DNA from: Lentzea fradiae
GTDB taxonomy: Bacteria; Actinomycetota; Actinomycetes; Mycobacteriales; Pseudonocardiaceae
Direction of reading: 5' to 3'
Assembly (NCBI RefSeq): GCF_900100955.1
Contig: NZ_FNCC01000022.1
Coordinates: forward strand, 25,498-89,497
DNA length: 64,000 nt
A model generated the notes under the pieces. The model did not search any database. It saw nothing but the letters and a program-made list of their open reading frames with translations, and was not told where the DNA came from. Shown in pieces: positions 43,591 through 50,771 of the stretch; the stretch's first letter is position 1, and each line of letters starts with the position of its first letter. Made by a program: the position numbers and the translations under genes.

Positions 43591-44175
43591 TCACAGGTCC
43601 GCCATCACGCAGTCGGCCGTGTTGGCGCCGATCTTGATGTGGACGACGCGGCCCGAGTTGATGATGAAGTTGAAGTGGCTCGTCGCGTCCAGCGTCGCCG
43701 AGAGGCCGGCGCGGTACTCGCTGGCGTCGGGGTGGACCCGCTTCACGTCGTCGACCGTCGAGCCGACGCCGATACCGGTCGACGTGCTCACCCCGGCCGG
43801 GAGCGAGATCCTGACGACGCCGTACTGCTCGGAGACGGACACCCGCTCGTTGGCCCAGCAGACGCCGTCGTGCGTGACGAGGTCCGTTCCGGCCAGGCCG
43901 GTGGCCTTCGCCTCCTCCAGCGTCATGCCGAGCTTGAGCGCGCCGTAGCCGACACGGGTGTCGGTCTTCACCAGCGCCGGCTGCTTCGCCGGGTTGGTCA
44001 CGGTCGCGGTCACGACCTCGGTGACGACCGAGGTGGACGGCGCCGGAGCGGGTTCGGTGGTGGTGGACGTGGTCGTCGTGGCCGGTGCGGCGGACGGCGT
44101 CGGCTCGGACGTGCAGGCAGCTGCCCCGGCCACGGCCAGTGCGGCGATGAGAGCGGCCTTGACGGCGTTCTTCAT
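43591..44175 (-). CDS. Secreted lipoprotein with a repeat-family C-terminal domain
   Basis: 194 residues. The signal peptide MKNAVKAALIAALAVAGAAAC ends in a lipobox (AGAAAC), so Cys21 is probably lipidated. A Thr/Pro/Ser-rich linker covers about 22-60, then a folded domain starts with LKLGMTLEEAKATG and later has GIGVGSTVDDVKRVHPDAS and ends TADCVMADL. The same pattern appears in the C-terminal half of the protein at 44659-45450 (LALGMSEEDALKTG, NIGTGSKVTDLKNAYPSA, DNDCPGA). The domain resembles small extracytoplasmic sensor or inhibitor domains but I cannot name it. Confidence 0.8.
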   Translation of the reverse strand: MKNAVKAALIAALAVAGAAACTSEPTPSAAPATTTTSTTTEPAPAPSTSVVTEVVTATVTNPAKQPALVKTDTRVGYGALKLGMTLEEAKATGLAGTDLVTHDGVCWANERVSVSEQYGVVRISLPAGVSTSTGIGVGSTVDDVKRVHPDASEYRAGLSATLDATSHFNFIINSGRVVHIKIGANTADCVMADL

Positions 44176-44204
44176 TTCGAGTTCCCCCCGGAATTCTTTC
44201 TGGT

Positions 44205-44482
44205 TTATTCGACGCAGTCCTGCTCGTTCAGCAAAATGCTCGCGCAGGTGACCACATCATCTTGGAGTTCGTGGTTGAAATGCGAGTTCGGTTTGCCGCT
44301 CGCGGCGGCGCGATACCTGCCGGGGAAGTGCTTCCCGACGAGGTTCGGGTGGGCGGCCCGGACGGCCCACAGGGTCGCGCCGATACCCTTTTCGCGGGTC
44401 GTCGGTGTTCTGCGGCGGTGTGCCGGTGCACCCCCGCGATGCCGAGCACGGCCATCGCAGCAATTGTGATCGACTTCTTCAT
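44205..44482 (-). pseudogene. Small secreted protein gene with a one-base frameshift
   Basis: From ATG 44482 the frame gives a signal peptide start, MKKSITIAAMAVLGIAG, then becomes an unlikely Arg/Pro-rich run. Adding one G to the five-G run (CCCCC on the plus strand, 44431-44435) opens another frame that completes the signal peptide with an APA cleavage site. It continues GIGATLWAVRAAHPNLVGKH, has two Cys near the end, and stops at TAA 44205 after CVE. The joined product would be about 92 residues, secreted. Either the gene is broken or the base is missing from the assembly. The family is unknown. Confidence 0.6.
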
Positions 44483-44604
44483 CTCAACCCCGGTGCGTTT
44501 TCGAGACACCAGTAAGACGCCATCCGAACAGCGTGGTTGCCAGTTTCGCGATAACGGAGAAGTCACGGTCGCCGAACTCGAAAATGGTCCTGAAAAAGGA
44601 ATGC

Positions 44605-44644
44605 CGAGGACCCCGCCGCACCCCCAGGAGCGGCGGGGTCCTCG
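44605..44644 (-). terminator. Rho-independent terminator after the anti-sigma-like gene
   Basis: A 15-base perfect stem (CGAGGACCCCGCCGC at 44605-44619 with its complement at 44630-44644) encloses a 10-base loop. On the minus strand it is followed by CATTCCTTTTTC, a T-rich run. It ends the sigE/anti-sigma-like transcript. Confidence 0.85.
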
Positions 44645-44658
44645 ACAAGATCAGTCGG

Positions 44659-45450
44659 TCAGGCGCCCGGGCAGTCGTTGTCCGCCAGGCGCATCCGCAC
44701 GGACGTGACCGCGGTCCCGTCGTTCTCGAACACGTACACCCACGCCGGTGTCGCCGTCATCTGCACGACGAGCTCGGAGCCGTTCACCGCGGCGCTCGGA
44801 TAAGCGTTCTTCAGGTCGGTGACCTTCGAGCCGGTGCCGATGTTCTTCGACGTCCTCGCGGTGTCCGGGAGCTTGATCCGGACAATCCCCTTGGCGGAGG
44901 AGATGAGGACGGTCGACGGGTCGGCGTTCGACACCGACGAGTACGGCTTGCACCCCGCCTCGGTGGGGGTGCCCGCGGTGCCGAGCGACCCGGTCTTGAG
45001 CGCGTCCTCCTCCGACATGCCGAGCGCCAGCCTGCCGAAGACGCCCGGCGCGCTCTCCTTGGTCGTGGAGGTGCTGGACGACTTGGTCGTGTTGGGCGCC
45101 GTGGTGCCGTTCTGCGCGGTGTTCGGCACGCCGCCCACCGGCGGGTCGACCGTCACCGTCACCGTCTGGGTGTAGGTGCTGACCGACGGAGGGGGCGGGG
45201 TCGTCGAGGCGGTCGACGAGGACGTCGGCAGCAGGTCGTCCGCCGAGTCGAGGGCCAGGGGACGCAGCTGGGTCAGCCCGATCCCGGCGCCGATCACGGC
45301 CACCACGGCGAACGTGCCGGTCGCGGCGGCGCGGCGGCGTCGGCGGCGCTGGGCCCCGCGGACCACGGAACTGGTGGCGTCCGGCGTGACGTGGACGTCC
45401 AGCCGGTCGTCGTTGAAGAGCTTGCGCAGCTCGTCGTCGATGTCGTCCAC
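44659..45450 (-). CDS. Anti-sigma-like single-pass membrane protein
   Basis: 263 residues. The cytoplasmic N-terminus (1-47) starts MDDIDDELRKLFNDDRLDVHV, with a basic RRRRRR run just before one membrane helix (about 46-66). Outside the membrane is a Thr/Ser/Pro linker and a C-terminal domain matching the lipoprotein at 43591. The gene starts 3 bases after the stop of a SigE-type ECF sigma gene, the usual place for an anti-sigma factor, but no zinc anti-sigma motif (HxxxCxxC) is present. It probably regulates that sigma factor by sensing outside the cell; this is inference. Confidence 0.75.
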   Translation of the reverse strand: MDDIDDELRKLFNDDRLDVHVTPDATSSVVRGAQRRRRRRAAATGTFAVVAVIGAGIGLTQLRPLALDSADDLLPTSSSTASTTPPPPSVSTYTQTVTVTVDPPVGGVPNTAQNGTTAPNTTKSSSTSTTKESAPGVFGRLALGMSEEDALKTGSLGTAGTPTEAGCKPYSSVSNADPSTVLISSAKGIVRIKLPDTARTSKNIGTGSKVTDLKNAYPSAAVNGSELVVQMTATPAWVYVFENDGTAVTSVRMRLADNDCPGA

Positions 45451-45453
45451 CGG

Positions 45454-45927
45454 TCAGTCCTTTCCCAGGCGTGTCCGCAGAGACGCCATCGCCTTGCTGC
45501 TCTGGCTCTTGACGGTCCCGCACGAGATGCCGAGCGCCTTCGCGATCTCGGCTTCGGAGAGGTTCTCGTAGTAGCGCAGCACGATGACCGCGCGTTGCCG
45601 CGGCGGGAGGTCGCGCAGCGCCTGCCAGAGAGGTTCGTTGTCGAGCCTGGACAGTTCGGGCGCCACGGCGCCGGTGTCGGGGAAGTCCGCCACGAGGTTC
45701 TCGCGGCGGCGGCGCCGCCAGACGCTGATGTGGGTGTTGGCCATCGCCCTGCGGACGTACGCGAGCGGGTCGTCCCCCTTGCGCAGCACGGACGCCCAGC
45801 GCGAGCCGACCTTCTCCAGCACCGACTGGACGAGGTCCGCCGCGTCGTGCGGGTTGCCCGTCAGGGCGTGCCCGTACCGCAGGAGTCCGGGCATGGAGAT
45901 GCGCACGAACTCGGCGAAGTCCCCCAC
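45454..45927 (-). CDS. SigE-family ECF RNA polymerase sigma factor
   Basis: 157 residues from GTG 45927 (alternatives up to 46032). Region 2 begins FAEFVRISMPGLLRYGHALTGNPHDAADLVQSVLEKVGSRW and includes AYVRRAMANTHISVWRRRRR. Region 4 has LPPRQRAVIVLRYYENLSEAEIAKALGISCGTVKSQSSKAMASLR. This is the SigE-like actinomycete ECF group often followed by a membrane anti-sigma-like protein, as here after 3 bases. The start is uncertain because the upstream in-frame residues (rich in Gly and Arg) are not conserved in the family. Confidence 0.9.
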   Translation of the reverse strand: MGDFAEFVRISMPGLLRYGHALTGNPHDAADLVQSVLEKVGSRWASVLRKGDDPLAYVRRAMANTHISVWRRRRRENLVADFPDTGAVAPELSRLDNEPLWQALRDLPPRQRAVIVLRYYENLSEAEIAKALGISCGTVKSQSSKAMASLRTRLGKD

Positions 45928-46064
45928 GGCTTCCGCTCTTCCCCCACCGCGTTCGGCGGTCAATCCCAGCTGCAGCACCGCCGTCACGGCACGCCCCCTC
46001 CCCGGAGCTCCTACCGGCTCCGAGGACTTCACGCCTGACAGCGCGTGACGGTTGCCTTACTCAA

Positions 46065-46403
46065 TCACAAAACGGCAACGGCCGGAGGCAGGACGAACGA
46101 ACCGTCCGGGAGGCAGGGGAAGTCGTGGATCTCGGTGACCGCCTCGACCGGGATCGGTCCGTAGACGTGCGGGAACCACAGCGGCGAGTCCGTCACGGCC
46201 TCCCACCGGACCGGCACGCCGAGCAGGGCGGTGTCGATGACGAGCAGCAGCAGTCCGCTCTGCCCGTGGAAGAACTTCCCGGCCGTCACGTGCACGACGC
46301 CCCGGTCGGAGCAGTGCACGAACTCCTCGCCCGGCGCCGGCGAGATCACGCCGGCCGACCGCGCGGAGGCCCACCCGGCCGTGGTGATGATGTGCAGCAG
46401 CAC
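46065..46403 (-). CDS. DUF952 protein
   Basis: 112 residues, soluble. LLHIITTAGWASA and GEEFVHCSDRGVVHVTAGKFF (the FIHxS-like motif), then LLLLVIDTALLGVPVRWE and FPHVYGPIPVEAVTEIHDFP are the conserved segments of DUF952, a small family resembling ADP-ribosyltransferase-like folds with unknown function. The start is GTG 46403, and a cluster of DnaA-box-like 9-mers begins at the very next base, in what must be its promoter. Confidence 0.87.
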   Translation of the reverse strand: MLLHIITTAGWASARSAGVISPAPGEEFVHCSDRGVVHVTAGKFFHGQSGLLLLVIDTALLGVPVRWEAVTDSPLWFPHVYGPIPVEAVTEIHDFPCLPDGSFVLPPAVAVL

Positions 46404-46439
46404 TTATCCACAGCTCCCTGTGGACAACCCTGTGGACAG
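46404..46439. promoter_or_regulatory. Cluster of three DnaA-box-like 9-mers
   Basis: TTATCCACA (46404-46412, the canonical E. coli box), TGTGGACAA (46419-46427, complement of TTGTCCACA, the actinomycete box) and TGTGGACAG (46431-46439). The first two face each other across 6 bases. They lie immediately upstream of the DUF952 start and beside a 47-base repeat. No origin genes are nearby. Confidence 0.6.
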
Positions 46440-46455
46440 AGTTGCCTCGACGGGA

Positions 46456-46502
46456 ACGCGGGGGCCCCACGTTTCCTCCGGGGGAACGTGGGGCCCCCGC
46501 GT
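46456..46502. repeat. 47-base paired-palindrome element, copy 3
   Basis: ACGCGGGGGCCCCACGT (46456-46472) and ACGTGGGGCCCCCGCGT (46486-46502), 13 bases apart. The two changes from the usual core (A in the left arm, T in the right) compensate each other, so the long hairpin is kept. It begins next to the stop codon of the DUF5926 gene, where it could act as its terminator or stabilise the mRNA end. Confidence 0.85.
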
Positions 46503-47438
46503 TCAGCGCAGCGTGATCTGGCGGCCGCGGAGGCCGTCGCGGGCCCGGCGCTCGGCGTCGGTCAGCGGCTCGTCGGAGGCCAGGGCCTCCAGCAGGCGCT
46601 TGCCCAGCGCCTCGGCCGGGTCGGCCCACTCGCGGGCGTGCATCTCGCGGTCGAGGTCCCACACCGGCACCAGCAGGCCGTGCGCGCGGAACGACCCGGC
46701 GTAGCGGGAGCCCTCACCCAGGTCCAGCTCACCGCGGGCGGCCAGGCGGGCCATCGCGGGCAGCAGCTTCTCCTCCGGCTCCGGGCGGACCCAGCGCAGG
46801 TGCGCCTTGTCGCCGGCGTCGACCCAGTACGCGGCCTTCACGCCGGGGGCGTCGACGCGCTCGGTCGGCAGGATCGCCGCGTTCGCGCGCTCCAGCGACA
46901 GCGCCACGTCGCCCGTGGGCTCGGTGCCCTCCGGCATCCACCAGATGAAGTCGGAGTGCAGCTCGGGCACGATCTCGGCCTCGGGGTCGAGCAGGTCCTG
47001 CAACCGGCCGGGGTTCTCGCCGTTGTCGGGGCCTACGACCGGGAGCACGTCACCGGTCTCCGCCCGCTGCGCCCACTGCAGCGCCCGCGCCAGGTCGCGG
47101 CTGATGTCGCCGGAGCGCGTCTGCACCTGCAGGCCGACGAACGGCACGCCGTCGCCGCGGATCAGACCGGCGGCGGCCATCGGCAGCACGGTGGCGAGCG
47201 TGACCTCGCGGCCGTCCTTGACCGGCAGCTTCGCGACCGCCGACGGCACGAACTCGCGCAGCGCGATCAGCTCGCACTCCGCGGCCAGGCCCTCGAACGG
47301 CCGGGACACGATCACGTCGGTGGCGCCGCCCGGCGCCCCGTGGCACGCCTTGTAGCGCTTGCCGGAGCCGCACGGGCAGGGCTGCTTCGGGTTGATCCCG
47401 TCCTTCGGTGCGTCCTTGACCGCGGTCCGCTTGGCCAC
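46503..47438 (-). CDS. DUF5926 protein with N-terminal SEC-C zinc motif
   Basis: 311 residues. Near residues 20-33 is PCPCGSGKRYKACHG, the SEC-C zinc-binding motif found in SecA. The rest matches the actinomycete DUF5926 layout, with FEGLAAECELIALREFVPSAVAKLPV and HSDFIWWMPEGTEP. It is cytosolic with no membrane helix. The family is conserved across actinomycetes but has no assigned role; the SEC-C motif suggests contact with ribosomes, SecB-like partners or nucleic acid. The repeat copy 3 abuts its stop codon. Confidence 0.88.
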   Translation of the reverse strand: MAKRTAVKDAPKDGINPKQPCPCGSGKRYKACHGAPGGATDVIVSRPFEGLAAECELIALREFVPSAVAKLPVKDGREVTLATVLPMAAAGLIRGDGVPFVGLQVQTRSGDISRDLARALQWAQRAETGDVLPVVGPDNGENPGRLQDLLDPEAEIVPELHSDFIWWMPEGTEPTGDVALSLERANAAILPTERVDAPGVKAAYWVDAGDKAHLRWVRPEPEEKLLPAMARLAARGELDLGEGSRYAGSFRAHGLLVPVWDLDREMHAREWADPAEALGKRLLEALASDEPLTDAERRARDGLRGRQITLR

Positions 47439-47465
47439 CTCGGCCCCTCCTCGTGTCCGGTCTTG

Positions 47466-48206
47466 TCAGGTCGCCAAGTTAGCCGTCAGCAGGCGGCGGG
47501 TGTTCGCCGGGGCGTTCGTCGCGAGGAAGCGGACCCCCAGGTCACGGCACAGCGCGACGTCCTCGGGCCGGTCCACCGTCCACACGTACGTCTCGTGGCC
47601 CGCGCGCCTGGCCCGGTCGACGTAGCCGGGGTCCCTGCGCAGCAGGTGGACGCCGGGCCCGGTGTAGTCGGCGAACTCCGGCAGCGCGCCCGCGCGGTAC
47701 CGCCCGAGCCGGTCGAGCAGCAGCACTGTGCGGACGTCGGGAACCAGCTCGCGGAACACCCGCACGGCCGTCGGGGAGAACGACATCATGACGATCTGGG
47801 CGTCGAGGGCGTGCCTCTTCAACGCCTCGGCGAGCTTGCGTTCGACCTCGTTGCGGTACCGGACCGGGTGCTTGGTCTCGACGAACAGCTGCACGTTCTT
47901 GCCCTTGACCAGGTCCAGCAGCTCGTCGAGCACGAGCAGCCCCGCTGCCTGGCCGTGGCGGTGCCAGCTGCCGTAGTCGAACTGCTTCAGCTGCTCCAGC
48001 GACAGCGTGCTCACCGTGCCGCGGCCGTTGGACGTGCGGGACAGCGTGCGGTCGTGCACGCACACGAGCTGCCCGTCGCGGGACAGCCGGACGTCGCACT
48101 CCAGCCCGTCCGCACTTTCACTCAGCGCGAGCTCGTAGGCACCGATGGTGTGCTCGGGACGGTCGGTGGACGCGCCACGGTGCGCGACGACGGAAGGTAG
48201 CTCCAC
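47466..48206 (-). CDS. Cytosolic glycerophosphodiester phosphodiesterase
   Basis: 246 residues forming a TIM-barrel GDPD. VVAHRGASTDRPEHTIGAYELAL has the catalytic HRG and the E of PEHT, GLECDVRLSRDGQLVCVHD has the metal-binding E-x-D and second His, and LFVETKH is the later acidic strand. It hydrolyses glycerophosphodiesters to glycerol-3-phosphate and an alcohol. There is no signal peptide. GTG 48206 is chosen because TAAAGT lies 7 bases upstream; the longer start at 48293 would run through a hairpin repeat. A secreted paralog lies at 49536. Confidence 0.9.
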   Translation of the reverse strand: MELPSVVAHRGASTDRPEHTIGAYELALSESADGLECDVRLSRDGQLVCVHDRTLSRTSNGRGTVSTLSLEQLKQFDYGSWHRHGQAAGLLVLDELLDLVKGKNVQLFVETKHPVRYRNEVERKLAEALKRHALDAQIVMMSFSPTAVRVFRELVPDVRTVLLLDRLGRYRAGALPEFADYTGPGVHLLRRDPGYVDRARRAGHETYVWTVDRPEDVALCRDLGVRFLATNAPANTRRLLTANLAT

Positions 48207-48230
48207 ACCCCGAACTTTAGTTCGCGCCTC

Positions 48231-48281
48231 GCACGCGGGGCCCTTTCGTACTGTCACGCAGTACGAAAGCGCCCCGCGTGC
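48231..48281. repeat. Long hairpin related to the paired-palindrome family
   Basis: A 23-base arm (48231-48253, starting GCACGCGGGG) pairs with 48259-48281 with one mismatch and a 5-base loop. The outer ends match the ACGCGGGG core of the 47-base elements, but the inner part (CTTTCGTACTG) replaces the second palindromic centre. It lies between divergent GDPD and P450 genes, so it is not a terminator for either. Confidence 0.8.
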
Positions 48282-48354
48282 GTTCCGCAACAATTTGAGT
48301 CATCAATCAAATTCACGTGGACGAAACGCGGATCGCGACCTACCGTCCCGCCTT

Positions 48355-49539
48355 GTGACGTTCGACCAGCGCGACCCCGCCTTCATCGCCGACCCGTACC
48401 CCGTCTTCGCCACCCTCCGGGAGGCGGGCGAGGTGCACCGGCACGAGCAGCTTGGCGTCGCCGTCGCCGTGTCGCACGCCGCCTGCTCCGCCGTCCTGCG
48501 GCACCGGTCGCTCGGCCGGATCTGGTCGGACGTGAAGCCGGTCGAGCAGTTCGCGGCGTTCAACCTCCTGCACCGCAACTCGCTGCTGGAGAACGAGCCG
48601 CCCACGCACACCCGCCTGCGCCGCCTGGTCGCCGCCGCGTTCGGCCGCGGCCACGTCGAACGGCTGCGCCCGTGGGTCGCCGACCTGGCCGACCGCCTCG
48701 TCGACGAACTGGTCGCCGAGATCCGGGACACCGGGCAGTCCGACCTGCTCGCCCACGTCGCGGGCCCGCTGCCGGTCCAGGTGATCGCCGAGCTGCTCGG
48801 TGTCCCCGGCGAGGACCGCCACCTGCTGCAACCGTGGTCGAACGCCATCGTGAAGATGTACGAGTACGGCCTCCCCGAGGAGCAGCGGGACGCGGCCGAA
48901 CGTGCCGCCACCGAGTTCGTCGCCTACCTGCGCGACCTGATCGCGCTGCGCCGCACCACCCCCGGCGCGGACCTCGTGTCCGACCTCGTCGCCGTGACGG
49001 ACACCGACGGCGCCAAGCTCACCGAGGACGAACTGGTCGCCACGGCCGTCCTCCTGCTGATGGCGGGCCACGAAGCCACGGTCAACGTGATCGGCAACGG
49101 CGTCTACGCCCTCATGAAGCACCGTTCGCAGTGGGAGCGTCTCTCCCCCGAGCTGATGCCCACGGCCGTCGAGGAGCTCATCCGCTTCGACTCGCCGTTG
49201 CAGCTCTTCGAACGCACCGCCACCGAACGAGTGGAGATCGCGGGCCACGTCGTCGAGCCCGGCGAGAAGATCGCCGCCCTGCTCGGCGCCGCCGCCCGCG
49301 ACCCGCTGGTCTTCGAGAACCCGGACGTCCTGGACGTGGGCAGGGAGAAGAACCAGCACCTCGGCTTCGGCATGGGCATCCACTACTGCCTGGGCGCGCC
49401 GCTGGCCCGCATCGAGGTGGAGGCGGCCCTGTCCGCCCTGCACCGCAAGCTCCCCGGCGCCGTGCTGGCGGAGGAGCCGCAGCGGCGGGCGGAGTTCGTG
49501 ATCCGCGGCCTGCACTCCCTGCCGCTCGCCGACGGCTAA
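48355..49539 (+). CDS. Cytochrome P450
   Basis: 394 residues, typical bacterial class I length. The haem-binding loop is LGFGMGIHYCLGAPLAR with the axial Cys. The I-helix is LLMAGHEATVN, with His-Glu replacing the usual G-x-D/E before Thr. The K-helix is EELIRFD (ExxR). No ferredoxin or ferredoxin reductase lies next to it, so it must use electron partners from elsewhere. GTG 48355 is chosen with TACCGT 8 bases upstream; the longer 48145 start overlaps the opposite GDPD gene. The substrate is unknown and there is no biosynthetic cluster around it. Confidence 0.92.
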   Translation: MTFDQRDPAFIADPYPVFATLREAGEVHRHEQLGVAVAVSHAACSAVLRHRSLGRIWSDVKPVEQFAAFNLLHRNSLLENEPPTHTRLRRLVAAAFGRGHVERLRPWVADLADRLVDELVAEIRDTGQSDLLAHVAGPLPVQVIAELLGVPGEDRHLLQPWSNAIVKMYEYGLPEEQRDAAERAATEFVAYLRDLIALRRTTPGADLVSDLVAVTDTDGAKLTEDELVATAVLLLMAGHEATVNVIGNGVYALMKHRSQWERLSPELMPTAVEELIRFDSPLQLFERTATERVEIAGHVVEPGEKIAALLGAAARDPLVFENPDVLDVGREKNQHLGFGMGIHYCLGAPLARIEVEAALSALHRKLPGAVLAEEPQRRAEFVIRGLHSLPLADG

Positions 49540-50552
49540 CGCGCCGGATACCGCTGAGGCAGCTTGAGCCCGCGCTCCCGCATGACCTCGCGAAGCCGGT
49601 CCGGGTAGTCGGTGATGAGCCCGTCCACGCCGTCGTCGATGAGCTTGTGCATGGTCGCCGGGTCGTTGACGGTCCACGGGACCACCTTCAGCCCGTGCCG
49701 ATGCGCGTCCCGGACGAGCTCCTTCGTCGTGAACGGCACGTAGCCCGGATCGCCGACCACACCGTCCTGCGGGTTGCCGTGCACCGGCGACAACGCCTTG
49801 GCGCCGAACGACTTCACCGCTGTCGCCACGCTGCCACCGAAGTCGGCGAGGTCGAGCCCACCGGTCCACGGCGAGCCGGGCCGCAGCATCTCCGGCTGCG
49901 TCAACGCCACCAGCGGAATGCGCGGTTCCAGTTGTCCGACACGCATCAACGTGCCCCAGTCGAACGACTGGATCGTCACGTTGCGCAGGAACCCGGACCG
50001 CCGGATCTCCCCCACTGCCCGCTGCACGAACTGCTCACGCGGCGCGGTCTCGTGCGGCGCGGCGGCCTCGACCTTCGTCTCGACGTTGAACCGGACCTCG
50101 TCGGCCTTCCGCGCACGGACCAGGGCGAACAGCTCCGCCAGCGTCGGCATCCGCGCGCCTGGCGACAGCTCCTGGTCCGGGTACCGCGACCACCGCGTGC
50201 TGCCGCAGTCGAGCGTCCTGACCTGCGCGAACGTCAGGTCCTTCACGTACTTCCCCGCGTACGGGAAAGCCGGGTCGCCGGGGAACGCGGGCGCCGTGTC
50301 GAGGCACTTCTCGGGGTTCGTCTTCCGGTCGTGCGTGATGACCTCGCGCCCGTCCCTGGTGATCTGGAGGTCCAGCTCCAGCGTCGTGACACCGAGGTCG
50401 AGAGCCTTGCCGAACGCCTTGAGCGTGCTCTCGACCGTCAGGCCGATGCCGCCGCGGTGCGCCTGGAGGTCGAACGTCCTGTGCGCGTGGGCCGCGCCCG
50501 GTGTGACCAGCGCGATCACCAGTGCCCCGATGAGTGTCCACATGTCACCCAA
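49536..50552 (-). CDS. Secreted glycerophosphodiester phosphodiesterase
   Basis: 338 residues. A signal peptide (MWTLIGALVIALVTPGAAHA) is visible, with cleavage likely after AHA. The GDPD barrel has LQAHRGGIGLTVESTLKAFGKAL (HRG and E), TLELDLQITRDGREVITHDRK (E-x-D and His) and a long insert with CLDTAP and LDCGSTRW, which may form a disulfide. The C-terminal part has VVPWTVNDPATMHKLIDDGVDGLITDYPD, a GDPD hallmark. Acts outside the cell on phospholipid head groups or wall teichoic acid. Converges on the P450 gene with a 4-base overlap of stops. Confidence 0.92.
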   Translation of the reverse strand: MGDMWTLIGALVIALVTPGAAHAHRTFDLQAHRGGIGLTVESTLKAFGKALDLGVTTLELDLQITRDGREVITHDRKTNPEKCLDTAPAFPGDPAFPYAGKYVKDLTFAQVRTLDCGSTRWSRYPDQELSPGARMPTLAELFALVRARKADEVRFNVETKVEAAAPHETAPREQFVQRAVGEIRRSGFLRNVTIQSFDWGTLMRVGQLEPRIPLVALTQPEMLRPGSPWTGGLDLADFGGSVATAVKSFGAKALSPVHGNPQDGVVGDPGYVPFTTKELVRDAHRHGLKVVPWTVNDPATMHKLIDDGVDGLITDYPDRLREVMRERGLKLPQRYPAR

Positions 50553-50567
50553 CCTGGCACCCGCCCG

Positions 50568-50771
50568 TCAGGGCCGGAAGGACCTCAGGAAGAACTCCCA
50601 CTGAACGGCGGCGAACAGGAGGGTGCCGGCTTCGGGGTTCTTGGAGTCACGCACACCTACGGCCCCACCTGCGAACGCCACCTCGACGCAGCTGCCGTTG
50701 TTCCCACCACCGCTTCGGCTGCTCTTCCGCCACTCCACCCCGGAGAAGTCCACAGTGGACACCACTTTCAC
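50568..50771 (-). CDS. DUF397 small protein
   Basis: 67 residues: EWRKSSRSGGGNNGSCVEVAF, GAVGVRDSKNPEAGTLLF and a C-terminal W-E-F-F. This is the full-length DUF397 pattern. Members are found just downstream of XRE regulators with the DUF5753 domain and behave as their small partners in streptomycete development and antibiotic control. Its ATG overlaps the XRE stop as ATGA, so the pair is translationally coupled. Confidence 0.92.
   Translation of the reverse strand: MKVVSTVDFSGVEWRKSSRSGGGNNGSCVEVAFAGGAVGVRDSKNPEAGTLLFAAVQWEFFLRSFRP

Noticed and set aside
44257..44463. 68-codon minus-strand frame starting MLRWPCSASR
   Set aside because: It is the third frame of the frameshifted secreted-protein gene, Arg/Pro-rich, with no signal peptide or conserved look.
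48355..49539. Natural-product cluster around the P450
   Set aside because: No synthase, carrier-protein, tailoring or resistance genes nearby; flanked by two phosphodiesterases.
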